Shown: positions 18,068 to 26,604 of the stretch, in pieces
Numbering within the stretch: position 1 is the stretch's first letter
Layout of the letters: every line of letters starts with the position of its first letter
Source: Oerskovia paurometabola
Lineage (GTDB): Bacteria; Actinomycetota; Actinomycetes; Actinomycetales; Cellulomonadaceae
Assembly (NCBI RefSeq): GCF_016907365.1
Contig: NZ_JAFBBV010000001.1
Span: 2,976,001-3,040,000 of the forward strand
DNA length: 64,000 nt
Direction of reading: 5' to 3'
Notes under the pieces: generated by a model
The model's database searches: none
The model's input: the letters and a program-made list of their open reading frames with translations, nothing else
What the model was told of the DNA's origin: nothing
Program-made: the position numbers and the translations under genes

Positions 18068-18142
18068 CGGGCGGCAACGCTCGACGCCGCTGCCCGTGCC
18101 GGCCGGGCGCCGTCGGCCCCGCTGGCCGCCGCTGCCCGCGCC

Positions 18143-19591
18143 TCAGTCCTCGCGGTGGTGCAGCATGCGCGCGACCTCGGCGATCGACCCGGACAGCGAC
18201 GGGTAGACCGTGAAGGCCTCCGCGACGTCGTCGACCGTGAGGCGGTGCGCGACCGCGAGAGTGATGGGGAAGATGAGCTCGCTCGCGCGCGGGGCCACGA
18301 CGACGCCGCCCAGGACGACGCTCGCCTCGGGGTGCGCGAACAGCTTGACGAACCCGTCGCGCATGCCGAGCATCTTGGCGCGCGGGTTGCGGGCCAGCGG
18401 GAGCGTCGTGGTCACGTACCTCGACCCCTGCTCCTTGAGCTTCTCCTCGCTGTACCCGACCGTCGCGATCTCGGGGGCCGTGAAGATGTTCGCGGCGACC
18501 GTGCGCAGCTTGATGGGGCTCACGGCGTCGCCCAGGGCGTGCGACATGGCCACGCGGCCCTGCATCGCCGCGACCGAGGCGAGCGGCAGGATGCCCGTGC
18601 AGTCACCGGCCGCGTAGATGCCGCGCACCGAGGTGCGGGAGACCTTGTCGACCTGCACGTGGCCGCTCGGGGTCAGCCGCACGCCGGCCTCCTCGAGGCC
18701 GATGCCCGCGGTCGAGGGGATGGACCCGACGGCCAGCAGCACGTGCGAGCCCTTGACCACGCGACCGTCGGCGAGCGTGACCTCGACGCCCTCGTCGGTG
18801 CGCACGGCGGCCTCGGCGCGCGTGCGCGACATGACCGTCATGCCGCGCGAGCGGAAGACGCCCTCGATGAGCTCGGCCGCGTCGGCGTCCTCGCCCGGCA
18901 GCACGCGGTCGCGGCTCGAGACGAGCACGACGTCGGAGCCCAGCGCGTTGTAGGCGCCCGCGAACTCGGCGCCCGTGACGCCCGAGCCCACGACGATCAG
19001 GCGCTCGGGGAGCTCCTTGAGGTTGTAGAGCTGGGTCCACGTGAGGATGCGCTCCCCGTCGGGGATCGCGGTCGGCAGGACGCGGGGGGTCGCGCCGAGC
19101 GCGAGCAGGATCACGTCGGCGTCGACCGGGACCTCGGCCCCGTCCTCCTGGAGCGTGACGTGCACGCGGGACGGGCTCTCGAGGCGCCCCTGCCCGATCA
19201 GGACGCGCACGCCCTCGCGCTCGAGGCGGGCGTGGATGTCGGCGGACTGCGCGGCCGCGAGCGCCATGACGCGGGTGTTGACGGCGTCGAGGTCGACCAT
19301 GTGGCGGCGCATCGCGGGGTGCGCGGCCTTGACCGTGTCGACGGGGAGGCGGATACCGAGGTCGGCGGCACGGTCGGCGATCGTCATCCAGTCGGCCGTC
19401 GCGATGAGGGTCTTGGACGGCACCACGTCGGTGAGCACGGCGGCGCCGCCCAGCCCCTGGCGCTCGACGACGGTGACGTCGGCACCGAGCCGACGGGCGA
19501 CGAGCGCCGCCTCGTAGCCTCCGGGTCCACCGCCCAGGATCACGATGCGGGTGGCCTGCAGGTCGGGGTTCTCGTTCGTCACGGGTGCCAT
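18143..19591 (-). CDS. NAD(P)H:quinone-type flavoprotein disulfide reductase homologue (LpdA/Rv3303c-like)
   Basis: A 482-residue protein with the fold of dihydrolipoamide dehydrogenase: FAD motif GGGPGGYEAA near residue 20, a second dinucleotide motif VGSGVTGAEFAG and GIYAAGDCTG. The redox-active CxxxxC is missing; residues 46-60 read GLGGAAVLTDVVPSK. This matches M. tuberculosis LpdA (Rv3303c), which lacks the disulfide and reduces quinones instead. The start is uncertain: CAGAAT overlaps the first codon, and GTG at 19582 (three codons later) fits the leaderless pattern with seven bases. Divergent from the PNP gene. Confidence 0.88.
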   Translation of the reverse strand: MAPVTNENPDLQATRIVILGGGPGGYEAALVARRLGADVTVVERQGLGGAAVLTDVVPSKTLIATADWMTIADRAADLGIRLPVDTVKAAHPAMRRHMVDLDAVNTRVMALAAAQSADIHARLEREGVRVLIGQGRLESPSRVHVTLQEDGAEVPVDADVILLALGATPRVLPTAIPDGERILTWTQLYNLKELPERLIVVGSGVTGAEFAGAYNALGSDVVLVSSRDRVLPGEDADAAELIEGVFRSRGMTVMSRTRAEAAVRTDEGVEVTLADGRVVKGSHVLLAVGSIPSTAGIGLEEAGVRLTPSGHVQVDKVSRTSVRGIYAAGDCTGILPLASVAAMQGRVAMSHALGDAVSPIKLRTVAANIFTAPEIATVGYSEEKLKEQGSRYVTTTLPLARNPRAKMLGMRDGFVKLFAHPEASVVLGGVVVAPRASELIFPITLAVAHRLTVDDVAEAFTVYPSLSGSIAEVARMLHHRED

Positions 19592-19689
19592 TCTGTCAGC
19601 ATCCGAGGTGCGTTCGTGTCAGCATGCGGACACCGCGACCCGATGAGGCGAGGACGGGCGTTCCGCGCGGCGCTGCGCCCCAGAACGGA

Positions 19690-19695
19690 TAGCCT
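19690..19695 (+). promoter_or_regulatory. Leaderless -10 element of the PNP gene (TAGCCT)
   Basis: TAGCCT, six bases, then ATG 19702; there is no ribosome binding site. Confidence 0.65.
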
Positions 19696-19701
19696 CGTCC
19701 T

Positions 19702-20541
19702 ATGACGACGACCTTGTCTCTCGACGACCCCACGACCGACCCGTTCCTCGTGGCCCGCGCCGCTGCGGACCACATCGCCGAAGCCACCGGGATCGAGGGC
19801 CACGACGTCGCCCTCGTGCTCGGGTCGGGCTGGGGCGGGGCGGCAGAGCTCCTGGGCGACGTCGTCGCGGAGATCCCCACGAACGAGATCCCCGGGTTCT
19901 CCAAGCCTGCCGTCGCCGGCCACGTCGCGACGACGCGCTCGATCCGCATCGAGCGCGCCGACGGCTCGGTCCGCCACGCGCTCGTGCTCGGCTCGCGCAC
20001 CCACCTGTACGAGGGCAAGGGCGTGCGGCACGTCGTGCACGGCGTGCGGACCGCGGCGGCGACCGGCGCGCAGACCGTCATCCTCACCAACGGGTGCGGC
20101 GGCCTGAACCTCGACCACGGCCCGGGCACCCCGGTCCTCATCCGTGACCACCTCAACCTCACCGCGACGTCGCCCCTGGAGGGCGCGACGTTCGTCGACC
20201 TGACGGACCTCTACTCCCCGCGCCTGCGGGACCTGGCCCGGTCGGTCGACGGCTCGCTCGGCGAGGGCGTGTACGCCCAGTTCCCCGGACCGCACTACGA
20301 GACCCCGGCCGAGGTGCGTATGGCGGGCATCCTGGGGGCGGACCTGGTCGGCATGTCGACCACGCTCGAGGCCATCGCCGCGCGTCACGCGGGGCTCGAG
20401 GTGCTGGGCATCTCGTTGGTCACGAACCTCGCCGCGGGCATCAGCCCGACGCCGCTCTCGCACGGCGAGGTCATCGAGGCCGGCCAGGCGGCCGGCCCCC
20501 GGATCAGCTCCCTGCTCGCCGAGATCGCGAAGCTGGTGTGA
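19702..20541 (+). CDS. Purine-nucleoside phosphorylase
   Basis: A 279-residue trimeric-type PNP: phosphate loop VLGSGWGG, ILTNGCGGLN, FPGPHYETPAEV and GMSTTLEAIAARHAG are all present, with the purine-binding Asn in SLVTNLA. It splits guanosine, inosine and deoxy forms with phosphate to a base and (deoxy)ribose-1-phosphate in the cytoplasm. The mutase gene starts one base after its stop, so the sugar phosphate product would be isomerised by the next enzyme. Confidence 0.93.
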   Translation: MTTTLSLDDPTTDPFLVARAAADHIAEATGIEGHDVALVLGSGWGGAAELLGDVVAEIPTNEIPGFSKPAVAGHVATTRSIRIERADGSVRHALVLGSRTHLYEGKGVRHVVHGVRTAAATGAQTVILTNGCGGLNLDHGPGTPVLIRDHLNLTATSPLEGATFVDLTDLYSPRLRDLARSVDGSLGEGVYAQFPGPHYETPAEVRMAGILGADLVGMSTTLEAIAARHAGLEVLGISLVTNLAAGISPTPLSHGEVIEAGQAAGPRISSLLAEIAKLV

Positions 20542-20542
20542 C

Positions 20543-22375
20543 ATGACGAACCCCCACGACTCCCTCGACGTGGACGACCCCGGCTACGAGGCCGGGCAGG
20601 GCCACGCGTCCTTCCTGGCGCAGGTCGAGGCCTGGATCGAGGCGGACCCCGAGCCGCGCGACCAGGCCGAGCTGCGCACGCTCCTCGCGGAGGCCGACTC
20701 CCCCGACCCGCGCGACCACGAGGTGCGCGCCCGGGCACGAGCCGAGCTGCGTGACCGCTTCGTGGGCACGCTCCAGTTCGGCACCGCGGGCCTGCGCGGG
20801 GAGATGGCGGCGGGCCCCAACCGGATGAACCGTGCGGTCGTGATCCGGGCCGCTGCGGGCCTCGCGTCGTTCCTGCGCGACGCCCTGCCGGGGCAGACGC
20901 CGCGTGTCGTCATCGGGTACGACGCCCGTCACCACTCGCACACGTTCGCGCTCGACAGCGCCGCGGTGTTCACGGCCGCGGGCGTCGAGGCGTCGATCCT
21001 GCCGTCCGCGCTCCCGACGCCCGTGCTCGCCTACGCGGTGCGCCACCTGGGCGCCGACGCGGGCGTCATGGTGACCGCGAGCCACAACCCTCCGGCCGAC
21101 AACGGCTACAAGGTGTACCTCGGCGGCCGCGTGGTCACGGACTCGGGCCAGGGGGCGCAGATCGTGCCCCCGTACGACGCCGAGATCGCGGCCGCGATCG
21201 ACCGCTCCCCCGTGGCCGCGCAGGTTCCCCGCGCGACCGACGGCTGGACGGTCCTGGGGCGCGACCTGGCGCTCGGCTACGTCGAGTCCGTGGGCAGGTT
21301 GTCCGACGGCGCCGCTCGCGACCTGCGCATCGTCGCCACCCCGCTGCACGGAGTGGGCGGCGAGGTGCTCAACCGGGTCCTCGAGGACGCGGGGTTCACC
21401 GACGTCATCAGCGTCGCCGAGCAGTTCGAGGCGAACCCGCTGTTCCCGACCGTCGCCTTCCCCAACCCCGAGGAGCCCGGCGCGATCGACCTCGCGCTCG
21501 CGTACGCGCAGGACGCCAAGGCGGACCTCGTCATCGCGAACGACCCCGACGCGGACCGGTGCGCCCTGGCGGTGTACGACCCGCGCGTCGGGACGTACCA
21601 GGGGGCCGAGACCGCCCGGTCGAACGGGTGGCGCATGCTGCACGGCGACGAGGTGGGATCGCTGCTCGGCGAGGAGATCGGCCGACGGGCGGCACACGAC
21701 GGGCGCGTCCGCGCCGATCACGGGACCCCGTTCTTCGCGAGCTCGATCGTGTCCTCGCGGCTGCTGCGCAAGATCGCCGACAGCCACGGGCTGGGCTACT
21801 CCGCGACGCTCACGGGGTTCAAGTGGATCTCGCGCGTCGACGGCCTGGTCTACGGCTACGAGGAGGCGCTCGGCTACTGCGTCGACCCGCAGGTCGTGCG
21901 GGACAAGGACGGCATCAGCGCCGCCCTGCTCCTCGCCCAGCTCGCGAACCGCCTCAAGGCCGAGGGGCGCACGCTCGTCGACGCGCTCGACGACCTGGCC
22001 CGTGCTCACGGTCTGCACGTGACCGACCAGCTCTCGGCCCGGTTCACCGACCTCGACCAGATCCCGGCGGCCATGTCCCGGCTGCGGGCGGCGCCTCCGC
22101 GCACGCTCGCGGGCTCGGGGGTCAGCGACGTCGTCGACCTGTCCGAGGGTCTGGACGGGCTGCCGCCGACCGACGGCGTCCGGCTGCTGTCCGCGGACGG
22201 CACCCGGGTCATCGTCCGCCCCAGCGGCACCGAGCCCAAGGTCAAGTGCTACCTCGAGGTGATCGTCCCGGTCGCGCCCGACGCGAGCTACGACGACCTC
22301 ACGGCCGCCCGCGCCTTCGCCCGGACACGCCTCGACCACGTGCGCCAGGACGTCGCGGCCGCGCTCGGCATCTGA
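20543..22375 (+). CDS. Phosphosugar mutase (alpha-D-phosphohexomutase family, PmmB-type)
   Basis: A 610-residue phosphohexomutase. The phosphoserine is Ser180 in TASHNPP, the Mg2+ loop DPDADR starts at Asp334, and RPSGTEPKVKCY near the C-terminus binds the substrate phosphate. The ~100-residue N-terminal extension and length fit the PmmB/PGM2 branch. Members of that branch can convert ribose-1-phosphate to ribose-5-phosphate, and the tight coupling to PNP makes phosphopentomutase activity the likely role here; phosphomannomutase activity remains possible, since manC lies 18 kb away. Confidence 0.9.
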   Translation: MTNPHDSLDVDDPGYEAGQGHASFLAQVEAWIEADPEPRDQAELRTLLAEADSPDPRDHEVRARARAELRDRFVGTLQFGTAGLRGEMAAGPNRMNRAVVIRAAAGLASFLRDALPGQTPRVVIGYDARHHSHTFALDSAAVFTAAGVEASILPSALPTPVLAYAVRHLGADAGVMVTASHNPPADNGYKVYLGGRVVTDSGQGAQIVPPYDAEIAAAIDRSPVAAQVPRATDGWTVLGRDLALGYVESVGRLSDGAARDLRIVATPLHGVGGEVLNRVLEDAGFTDVISVAEQFEANPLFPTVAFPNPEEPGAIDLALAYAQDAKADLVIANDPDADRCALAVYDPRVGTYQGAETARSNGWRMLHGDEVGSLLGEEIGRRAAHDGRVRADHGTPFFASSIVSSRLLRKIADSHGLGYSATLTGFKWISRVDGLVYGYEEALGYCVDPQVVRDKDGISAALLLAQLANRLKAEGRTLVDALDDLARAHGLHVTDQLSARFTDLDQIPAAMSRLRAAPPRTLAGSGVSDVVDLSEGLDGLPPTDGVRLLSADGTRVIVRPSGTEPKVKCYLEVIVPVAPDASYDDLTAARAFARTRLDHVRQDVAAALGI

Positions 22376-22406
22376 CGGCGCAGGCGCCCGGCGCCGCGAC
22401 CCCGTG

Positions 22407-22458
22407 ACGACGAGGGCCGTCGCCCCCTCCGCGAGGAGCGGGCGACGGCCTTCGTCGT
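22407..22458. terminator. Bidirectional terminator hairpin
   Basis: A stem of about 19 bp (left arm 22407-22425, right arm 22440-22458, one G-T pair) between the converging mutase and DUF4352 genes. Confidence 0.8.
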
Positions 22459-22480
22459 GCGCGGCGGGCCCTCCCGGCCG

Positions 22481-23182
22481 TCAGCCGAGCGCGACCGTCG
22501 TGCCGCCCGACATGAACGAGTCGTGCAGCTCGACGCTCGCCGGCACCGCGTCGGCAGGCACGTCGAACACCACGACGCCCTGGATCGAGTTCCCGGGGTT
22601 GATGTCGTTGAGGAAGCTGTTGGCGTCCCCGAGGTAGATCCCGGCCGTCGAGTCGGCCGAGTGCTCGCGTCCCTGGGTGTCGAACAACTTCTGCGAGCTC
22701 GCGTCGAACATCTGGGCAGCGTCCCCGATGTTCGTCACCGTGACGTGCACCAGGACGAACTGCCCCTGCGCGTCCACGCTCAGGAACTCGTCGCCCACGT
22801 TCGTGACCCCCGGCTCGACGGCCGTGACCGTGAACTCGAGCTTCCCGTCGCGCACCGCCGTGCCGAGGCCAGGGACGGTCTCCTCGGGGGCTGCGGCGGC
22901 CGGAGCCTGCGCACCGCCCGCCGTGTCCGCGGTGCCGGCCGTCCCCGTGGTCGTGTCACCGCCGCCGAGGCTCGAGGCGACCGACACGACGACGATCAGC
23001 GCGACGATCGCCAGGAAGACCGTGAGGACCTTGTGCCGGGCGAAGAACGACTTCCGCGGGGCGGGCTCCGGCTGCCCCCGGTAGGGCTGCCCGGGGTAGG
23101 GCTGGCCCGGGTGCTGCTGCGGGGCGTGCGGCTGGTGCGGGTACTGCTGGACGGGCGGCTGCTGCGCAGGGTCGTTGCTCAT
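22481..23182 (-). CDS. DUF4352 (telokin-like) membrane-anchored protein
   Basis: A 233-residue protein: a Pro/Gln/His-rich cytoplasmic head with HPGQPYPGQPY-like repeats (residues 1-40), one membrane helix (about 48-68), a Thr/Ala-rich linker and an extracellular beta-rich domain with the DUF4352 pattern (FVLVHVTVTNIGDAAQ, LFDTQGREHSADS, INPGNSIQGVVVFDVP). Members are exported immunoglobulin-like proteins of unknown function. ATG 23182 was chosen because the upstream 13 codons of the open frame are not conserved-looking. Confidence 0.8.
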   Translation of the reverse strand: MSNDPAQQPPVQQYPHQPHAPQQHPGQPYPGQPYRGQPEPAPRKSFFARHKVLTVFLAIVALIVVVSVASSLGGGDTTTGTAGTADTAGGAQAPAAAAPEETVPGLGTAVRDGKLEFTVTAVEPGVTNVGDEFLSVDAQGQFVLVHVTVTNIGDAAQMFDASSQKLFDTQGREHSADSTAGIYLGDANSFLNDINPGNSIQGVVVFDVPADAVPASVELHDSFMSGGTTVALG

Positions 23183-23341
23183 GGGAGGGCCTCTCGTGGT
23201 TCCGGATCGGTACGGGACCACTTCATCGCCTCACGCCGCGCGGGCGCGTCGGCGGAACGGCTACGGCCTGCGCACCGAAAGTCGTACACGCGGACGGGGC
23301 CGCCGACCTGGTCGGTGGACCACGCCGTCGGCGGTGTTCCC

Positions 23342-23347
23342 TACGCT
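23342..23347 (+). promoter_or_regulatory. Leaderless -10 element of the histidine kinase gene (TACGCT)
   Basis: TACGCT, six bases, then GTG 23354. The response regulator gene has the same arrangement (TACGAT at 25893), so the two halves of the pair may be expressed together although they are not in one operon. Confidence 0.65.
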
Positions 23348-23353
23348 GGGTCC

Positions 23354-24802
23354 GTGACCACCCCGTACCCACCCCCGGGCTCCTCCTGGCCCCGTGCGAC
23401 GCCGCCGCGCGGCGGGCCCGTGCCGCCGAGCCCGCCCGGCGCGGTCCCCGACCGCCCGACCGCCGGGCGTCGGTGGTGGTCGAGGGTCGCGACGGTCTGG
23501 ATCGTGGTCGCCTCCTTCGTCGCCTCGACGCTGTGCATCGCCTTCGCGGGGTCGGCGGGAGGGATGGTCGACGGCGCCGCCCCCAGCGGAGGCACGGTGC
23601 TCTGGGTCGCCCTCGGCTGGATGTACGCGCTCGGCGTCGCGACCCTCCTCGTCTTCCGGCGCCGCTACCCCGTCGCGGTGTGCCTGGTCGCGTGCGCGGG
23701 CGCGCTGGTCTTCCCGCTCGACGCGGTCGGGGCGCTCGTCGCGCTGTCCTGGGTGATCTCGTCGCGCCCGGCCCGGCAGGGCTGGATCCTCGGCGTGCTC
23801 ACCGCCCTCGCGACGACGGTCGCCCTCGGGCGGGACCTGCTCCGTGCGCCCGAGCAGCAGATCTTCTCGTTCACCCCCACGGGTTCCCAGACGCCCGTGG
23901 GCGCGGCGGCCTGGGTCTACGTGGTGCTGCTCGTCGCGGGTCTCGCGCTCTCGGTCAGCGTGGGCTGGGCCCGCCGGGCTCACTACCAGGTCGGTCGCTT
24001 CCGGGGCGAGGTGCAGCGCCACGAGGTCGTGGCCGAGCACCTGCGCGACGAGGTCGCCCGGCAGGACGCCGAGGCCGAGAGGCTGCGGGACGAGGTGACC
24101 CGGCAGCAGGAGGAGGTGGCCCGCCAGCAGGAACGGCACCTGATCGCCCGCGAGGTGCACGACACGCTCGCCCACAGCCTCTCGCTCGTCTCGTTGCACT
24201 CGGGGGTGCTCGAGGTGTCGGTCCCCGAGGAGGACGGGCAGCTGCGCGACGCGGCCAAGGTGGTCCGCGAGAACGCTCACCGGTCGCTCGAGGACCTCCG
24301 GGACCTGATCGAGATCCTGCGCGATCCGGACGGGCTGGCCCAGCGCCAGGCCCGACGCGCGGGCGGGACGTTGGCGGACCTGTCGGCACTGCTCGCCACG
24401 ACGCGGGCCGCAGGCACGCGCCTGGTCGCGACCGTGGTCTTCGACGACGCCTCGTCGGTCGGCCCGCAGGTCGCGCGCGCGACGTACCGGATCCTCCAGG
24501 AGTCGCTGACCAACGTGCACAAGCACGCGCCGGGGAGCGAGGTCCTCATCGATCTCGGCGGTACCCCGGCGAGCGGTGTGAGCCTGCGCGTCACCAACGT
24601 GCTCCCGGAGTCGCCGGGCCCGCGAGCACCCGGGAGCCGCGCGGGGGTCACGGGCATCGCCGAGCGGGTCAAGCTGCTCGGGGGACGGTCGACGGTCGGG
24701 CCGCGAGACGGCAGCTTCGTCGTCGAGGTGTGGCTGCCGTGGGTCAGCGACGTCGTCGACCTCGGTGAACCGCCGCCCGCCACGGCGGGTCGCCGGCCCT
24801 GA
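23354..24802 (+). CDS. NarL-type sensor histidine kinase
   Basis: A 482-residue kinase. A Pro-rich head is followed by about six membrane helices (residues ~45-210), a long coiled coil rich in Glu/Arg/Gln heptads (~215-265) and the HisKA_3 dimerisation domain with phosphorylated His269 (REVHDTLAHSL). The HATPase_c domain carries the N box (ESLTNVHKHA) and the G1 motif GVTGIAERVKLLGG. No extracellular sensor domain is visible, so the signal is probably sensed in or at the membrane. Its partner is the LuxR-type regulator 1.1 kb downstream. Confidence 0.9.
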   Translation: MTTPYPPPGSSWPRATPPRGGPVPPSPPGAVPDRPTAGRRWWSRVATVWIVVASFVASTLCIAFAGSAGGMVDGAAPSGGTVLWVALGWMYALGVATLLVFRRRYPVAVCLVACAGALVFPLDAVGALVALSWVISSRPARQGWILGVLTALATTVALGRDLLRAPEQQIFSFTPTGSQTPVGAAAWVYVVLLVAGLALSVSVGWARRAHYQVGRFRGEVQRHEVVAEHLRDEVARQDAEAERLRDEVTRQQEEVARQQERHLIAREVHDTLAHSLSLVSLHSGVLEVSVPEEDGQLRDAAKVVRENAHRSLEDLRDLIEILRDPDGLAQRQARRAGGTLADLSALLATTRAAGTRLVATVVFDDASSVGPQVARATYRILQESLTNVHKHAPGSEVLIDLGGTPASGVSLRVTNVLPESPGPRAPGSRAGVTGIAERVKLLGGRSTVGPRDGSFVVEVWLPWVSDVVDLGEPPPATAGRRP

Positions 24803-24825
24803 CCGCACGCCGCACGCGTGCGGTC
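24801..24825. terminator. Bidirectional terminator hairpin overlapping the kinase stop codon
   Basis: A perfect 10-bp stem (24801-24810 with 24816-24825) and 5-base loop begin inside the TGA of the kinase gene. It separates it from the converging DUF2332 gene. Confidence 0.75.
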
Positions 24826-24830
24826 CTCCC

Positions 24831-25784
24831 TCACAGGCGCACGAGTCCCCGCCCGTGCGGGTCCGCCCGCGCGACCGGGACGTCGTCCACGGTGAGCACG
24901 GTCCTGCCGTCGTGCACCAGACCGGCGGAGGACTCCAGCACCAGGGACCCTTCGTTGGAGATCCATGTCCCGTCGAGCCCGCGCATGCGCTCGACGAACC
25001 TCTGTCGAGGCGCGGGCTCGACGTACGTGAGCACCGAGCTGTGGAAGACCACCAGGTGCGCGTCCGGGGGCGCGGACCCCAGGAGCGCGTCGAGGTCGTC
25101 GAGGAGATCTCCGCGGACGAGGTGCGGGGGCTCGGTGGCCACCAGTGCGCACGCGGCCTCGAGGCGCTCGCGACGGTCGTGGTGCTCGGGCCACACGAGG
25201 GCCCGCAACCACGCGACGTCGTCGGGATCGCGGACGTCGAGCGGGTTGAGGTCGATGCCCGCTCGCCACACCACGTCGGGCAGCCGCGTCGGCGCCGCGC
25301 TCTCGTCGTCGATCCTGCACTCGATCACCACGGGCGAGGGACCCGGGACGGGGTCGAGCGTGACGACGCCGTCCGGCGTGCGGTAGCGGTAGGAGTACCG
25401 GTCCGGGTAGAGGCACAGTCCTGCGGACGCGCCGACCTCGACGAGCGCGAGCGGGCCCTCGAGGCGGGCCAGCTCGGGCAGGAGGACTGCGCAGCGCGCC
25501 GCTTCGTTGGTCTGGGTGGAACGGGCGAGCACGATGTCCACGACGTCGGACCAGTGCTGGACGAGCCACGGGCGGAACCGCTGGTAGACGTCGAGCGGGG
25601 CGCCCGCCGTCCGGGCCGCGGCGAAGACGAGGTTGGGCTGCCGCTTGCGGGCGGGCAGGGCCTCGATGAGGGCGAGCACCTGGTCGTCGCCCGCGATCGC
25701 GCGCGCCCATCCCTCGTACGACGGGGACGACCCGCGCGTCTCGATGTCGGCCCACCGCACGTATGCCTCCGCCAGCGACGTCAT
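24831..25784 (-). CDS. DUF2332 family protein
   Basis: A 317-residue soluble protein of the DUF2332 family, recognised by YVRWADIETRGSSPSYEGWARAIA at the start, LALVEVGASAGLCLYPDRYSYRY in the middle and a VVFHSSVLTYVEP strand. The AGASAG loop after an acidic strand resembles a Rossmann methyltransferase site, but binding of SAM is unproven. It is encoded against the two-component genes, between kinase and regulator, and points at the kinase. Function unknown. TACGCT lies eight bases before the ATG and may be its -10. Confidence 0.82.
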   Translation of the reverse strand: MTSLAEAYVRWADIETRGSSPSYEGWARAIAGDDQVLALIEALPARKRQPNLVFAAARTAGAPLDVYQRFRPWLVQHWSDVVDIVLARSTQTNEAARCAVLLPELARLEGPLALVEVGASAGLCLYPDRYSYRYRTPDGVVTLDPVPGPSPVVIECRIDDESAAPTRLPDVVWRAGIDLNPLDVRDPDDVAWLRALVWPEHHDRRERLEAACALVATEPPHLVRGDLLDDLDALLGSAPPDAHLVVFHSSVLTYVEPAPRQRFVERMRGLDGTWISNEGSLVLESSAGLVHDGRTVLTVDDVPVARADPHGRGLVRL

Positions 25785-25892
25785 GCGCCCAGAGCGTAGC
25801 CGACCCGGCGCACGCCGCAGGCCCGCCCGGGCTGCACACGACCGGCGGCCGGCTCGGACGCCGCGGAGGAGGAGGCCGTGGGCGCCACCCCC

Positions 25893-25898
25893 TACGAT
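25893..25898 (+). promoter_or_regulatory. Leaderless -10 element of the response regulator gene (TACGAT)
   Basis: TACGAT, six bases, then GTG 25905. It makes GTG 25905 the start rather than the in-frame ATG nine codons upstream. Confidence 0.65.
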
Positions 25899-25904
25899 CG
25901 ACGC

Positions 25905-26549
25905 GTGATCCGAGTCCTCCTGGTCGACGACGACGCGCTCGTCCGTACGGGCCTGCGCCTCATCCTCTCGAGCAACCCCGGCATCGAGGTCGTCGCAGAG
26001 GCGACCGACGGCGACGAGGCCGTCCCGGCGTTCCTCGCGCACCGTCCTGACGTCGTGCTCATGGACCTGCGCATGGCGCGGGTCCAGGGGGTCGAGGCGA
26101 CGCGCGCCCTGCGGGCCCTCCCCGATCCCCCGGTCGTGCTGGTCCTGACGAGCTTCGAGAGCGACACCGACGTCCTGGGGGCGCTGGAGTCGGGGGCGGG
26201 CGGCTTCCTCCTCAAGGACGCCTCGCCGGACGAGCTCATCGGCGGAGTCCTCGCGGTCGCGGGTGGCGAGTCGGTGCTCGCGCCGCGGGTCGTCCGCTAC
26301 GTCGTCACGCGGGTCGCGCAGGGGCAGGTGAGCAGCGAGCAGCAGCGTGCCCGCGCGCTCGTCGGTCGGCTCACCGAGCGTGAGCGGGCGGTCGCCCAGG
26401 GAGTCGCGGAAGGGCTGAGCAACGCGCAGATCGGCGAGCGGCTCTACTGCGCCGAGGCGACGGTCAAGACGCACCTGAGCCGCGCCATGACCAAGCTCGA
26501 CCTTCCCAACCGGGTCGCGCTCGCGATCGCGGTCGAGCGCGCCCGCTGA
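25905..26549 (+). CDS. NarL/LuxR-type response regulator
   Basis: A 214-residue regulator. The receiver domain has the acidic pair near residues 8-10, phosphorylated Asp54 (VVLMDLRM) and the conserved Lys at about 105 (FLLKDAS). A C-terminal LuxR helix-turn-helix (LTERERAVAQGVAEGLSNAQ onward, about 147-200) contacts DNA. It pairs by family and position with the HisKA_3 kinase at 23.4 kb. The receiver begins directly after the GTG, supporting this start. The target genes are unknown; DUF4352 or DUF2332 neighbours are candidates. Confidence 0.92.
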   Translation: MIRVLLVDDDALVRTGLRLILSSNPGIEVVAEATDGDEAVPAFLAHRPDVVLMDLRMARVQGVEATRALRALPDPPVVLVLTSFESDTDVLGALESGAGGFLLKDASPDELIGGVLAVAGGESVLAPRVVRYVVTRVAQGQVSSEQQRARALVGRLTERERAVAQGVAEGLSNAQIGERLYCAEATVKTHLSRAMTKLDLPNRVALAIAVERAR

Positions 26550-26564
26550 GCACACCGCTCAGCG
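26544..26564. terminator. Short hairpin at the end of the regulator gene
   Basis: A perfect 8-bp stem with 5-base loop overlapping the stop codon, between the converging regulator and siderophore-interacting protein genes. Weaker than the other terminators. Confidence 0.5.
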
Positions 26565-26604
26565 CGTCCGCTGCGGCCGCCGTCGGCTCGGCGCTGAGGA
26601 ACCG

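Noticed and set aside
18068..18142. Terminator between the EEP gene and the LpdA-like gene
   Set aside because: GC-rich with partial repeats (GGCGGC, GCCGCTGCCC), but no clean stem could be drawn.
22457..23353. N-terminal extension of the histidine kinase frame
   Set aside because: It is antisense to the DUF4352 gene, and the GTG at 23354 has a promoter element at the right distance.
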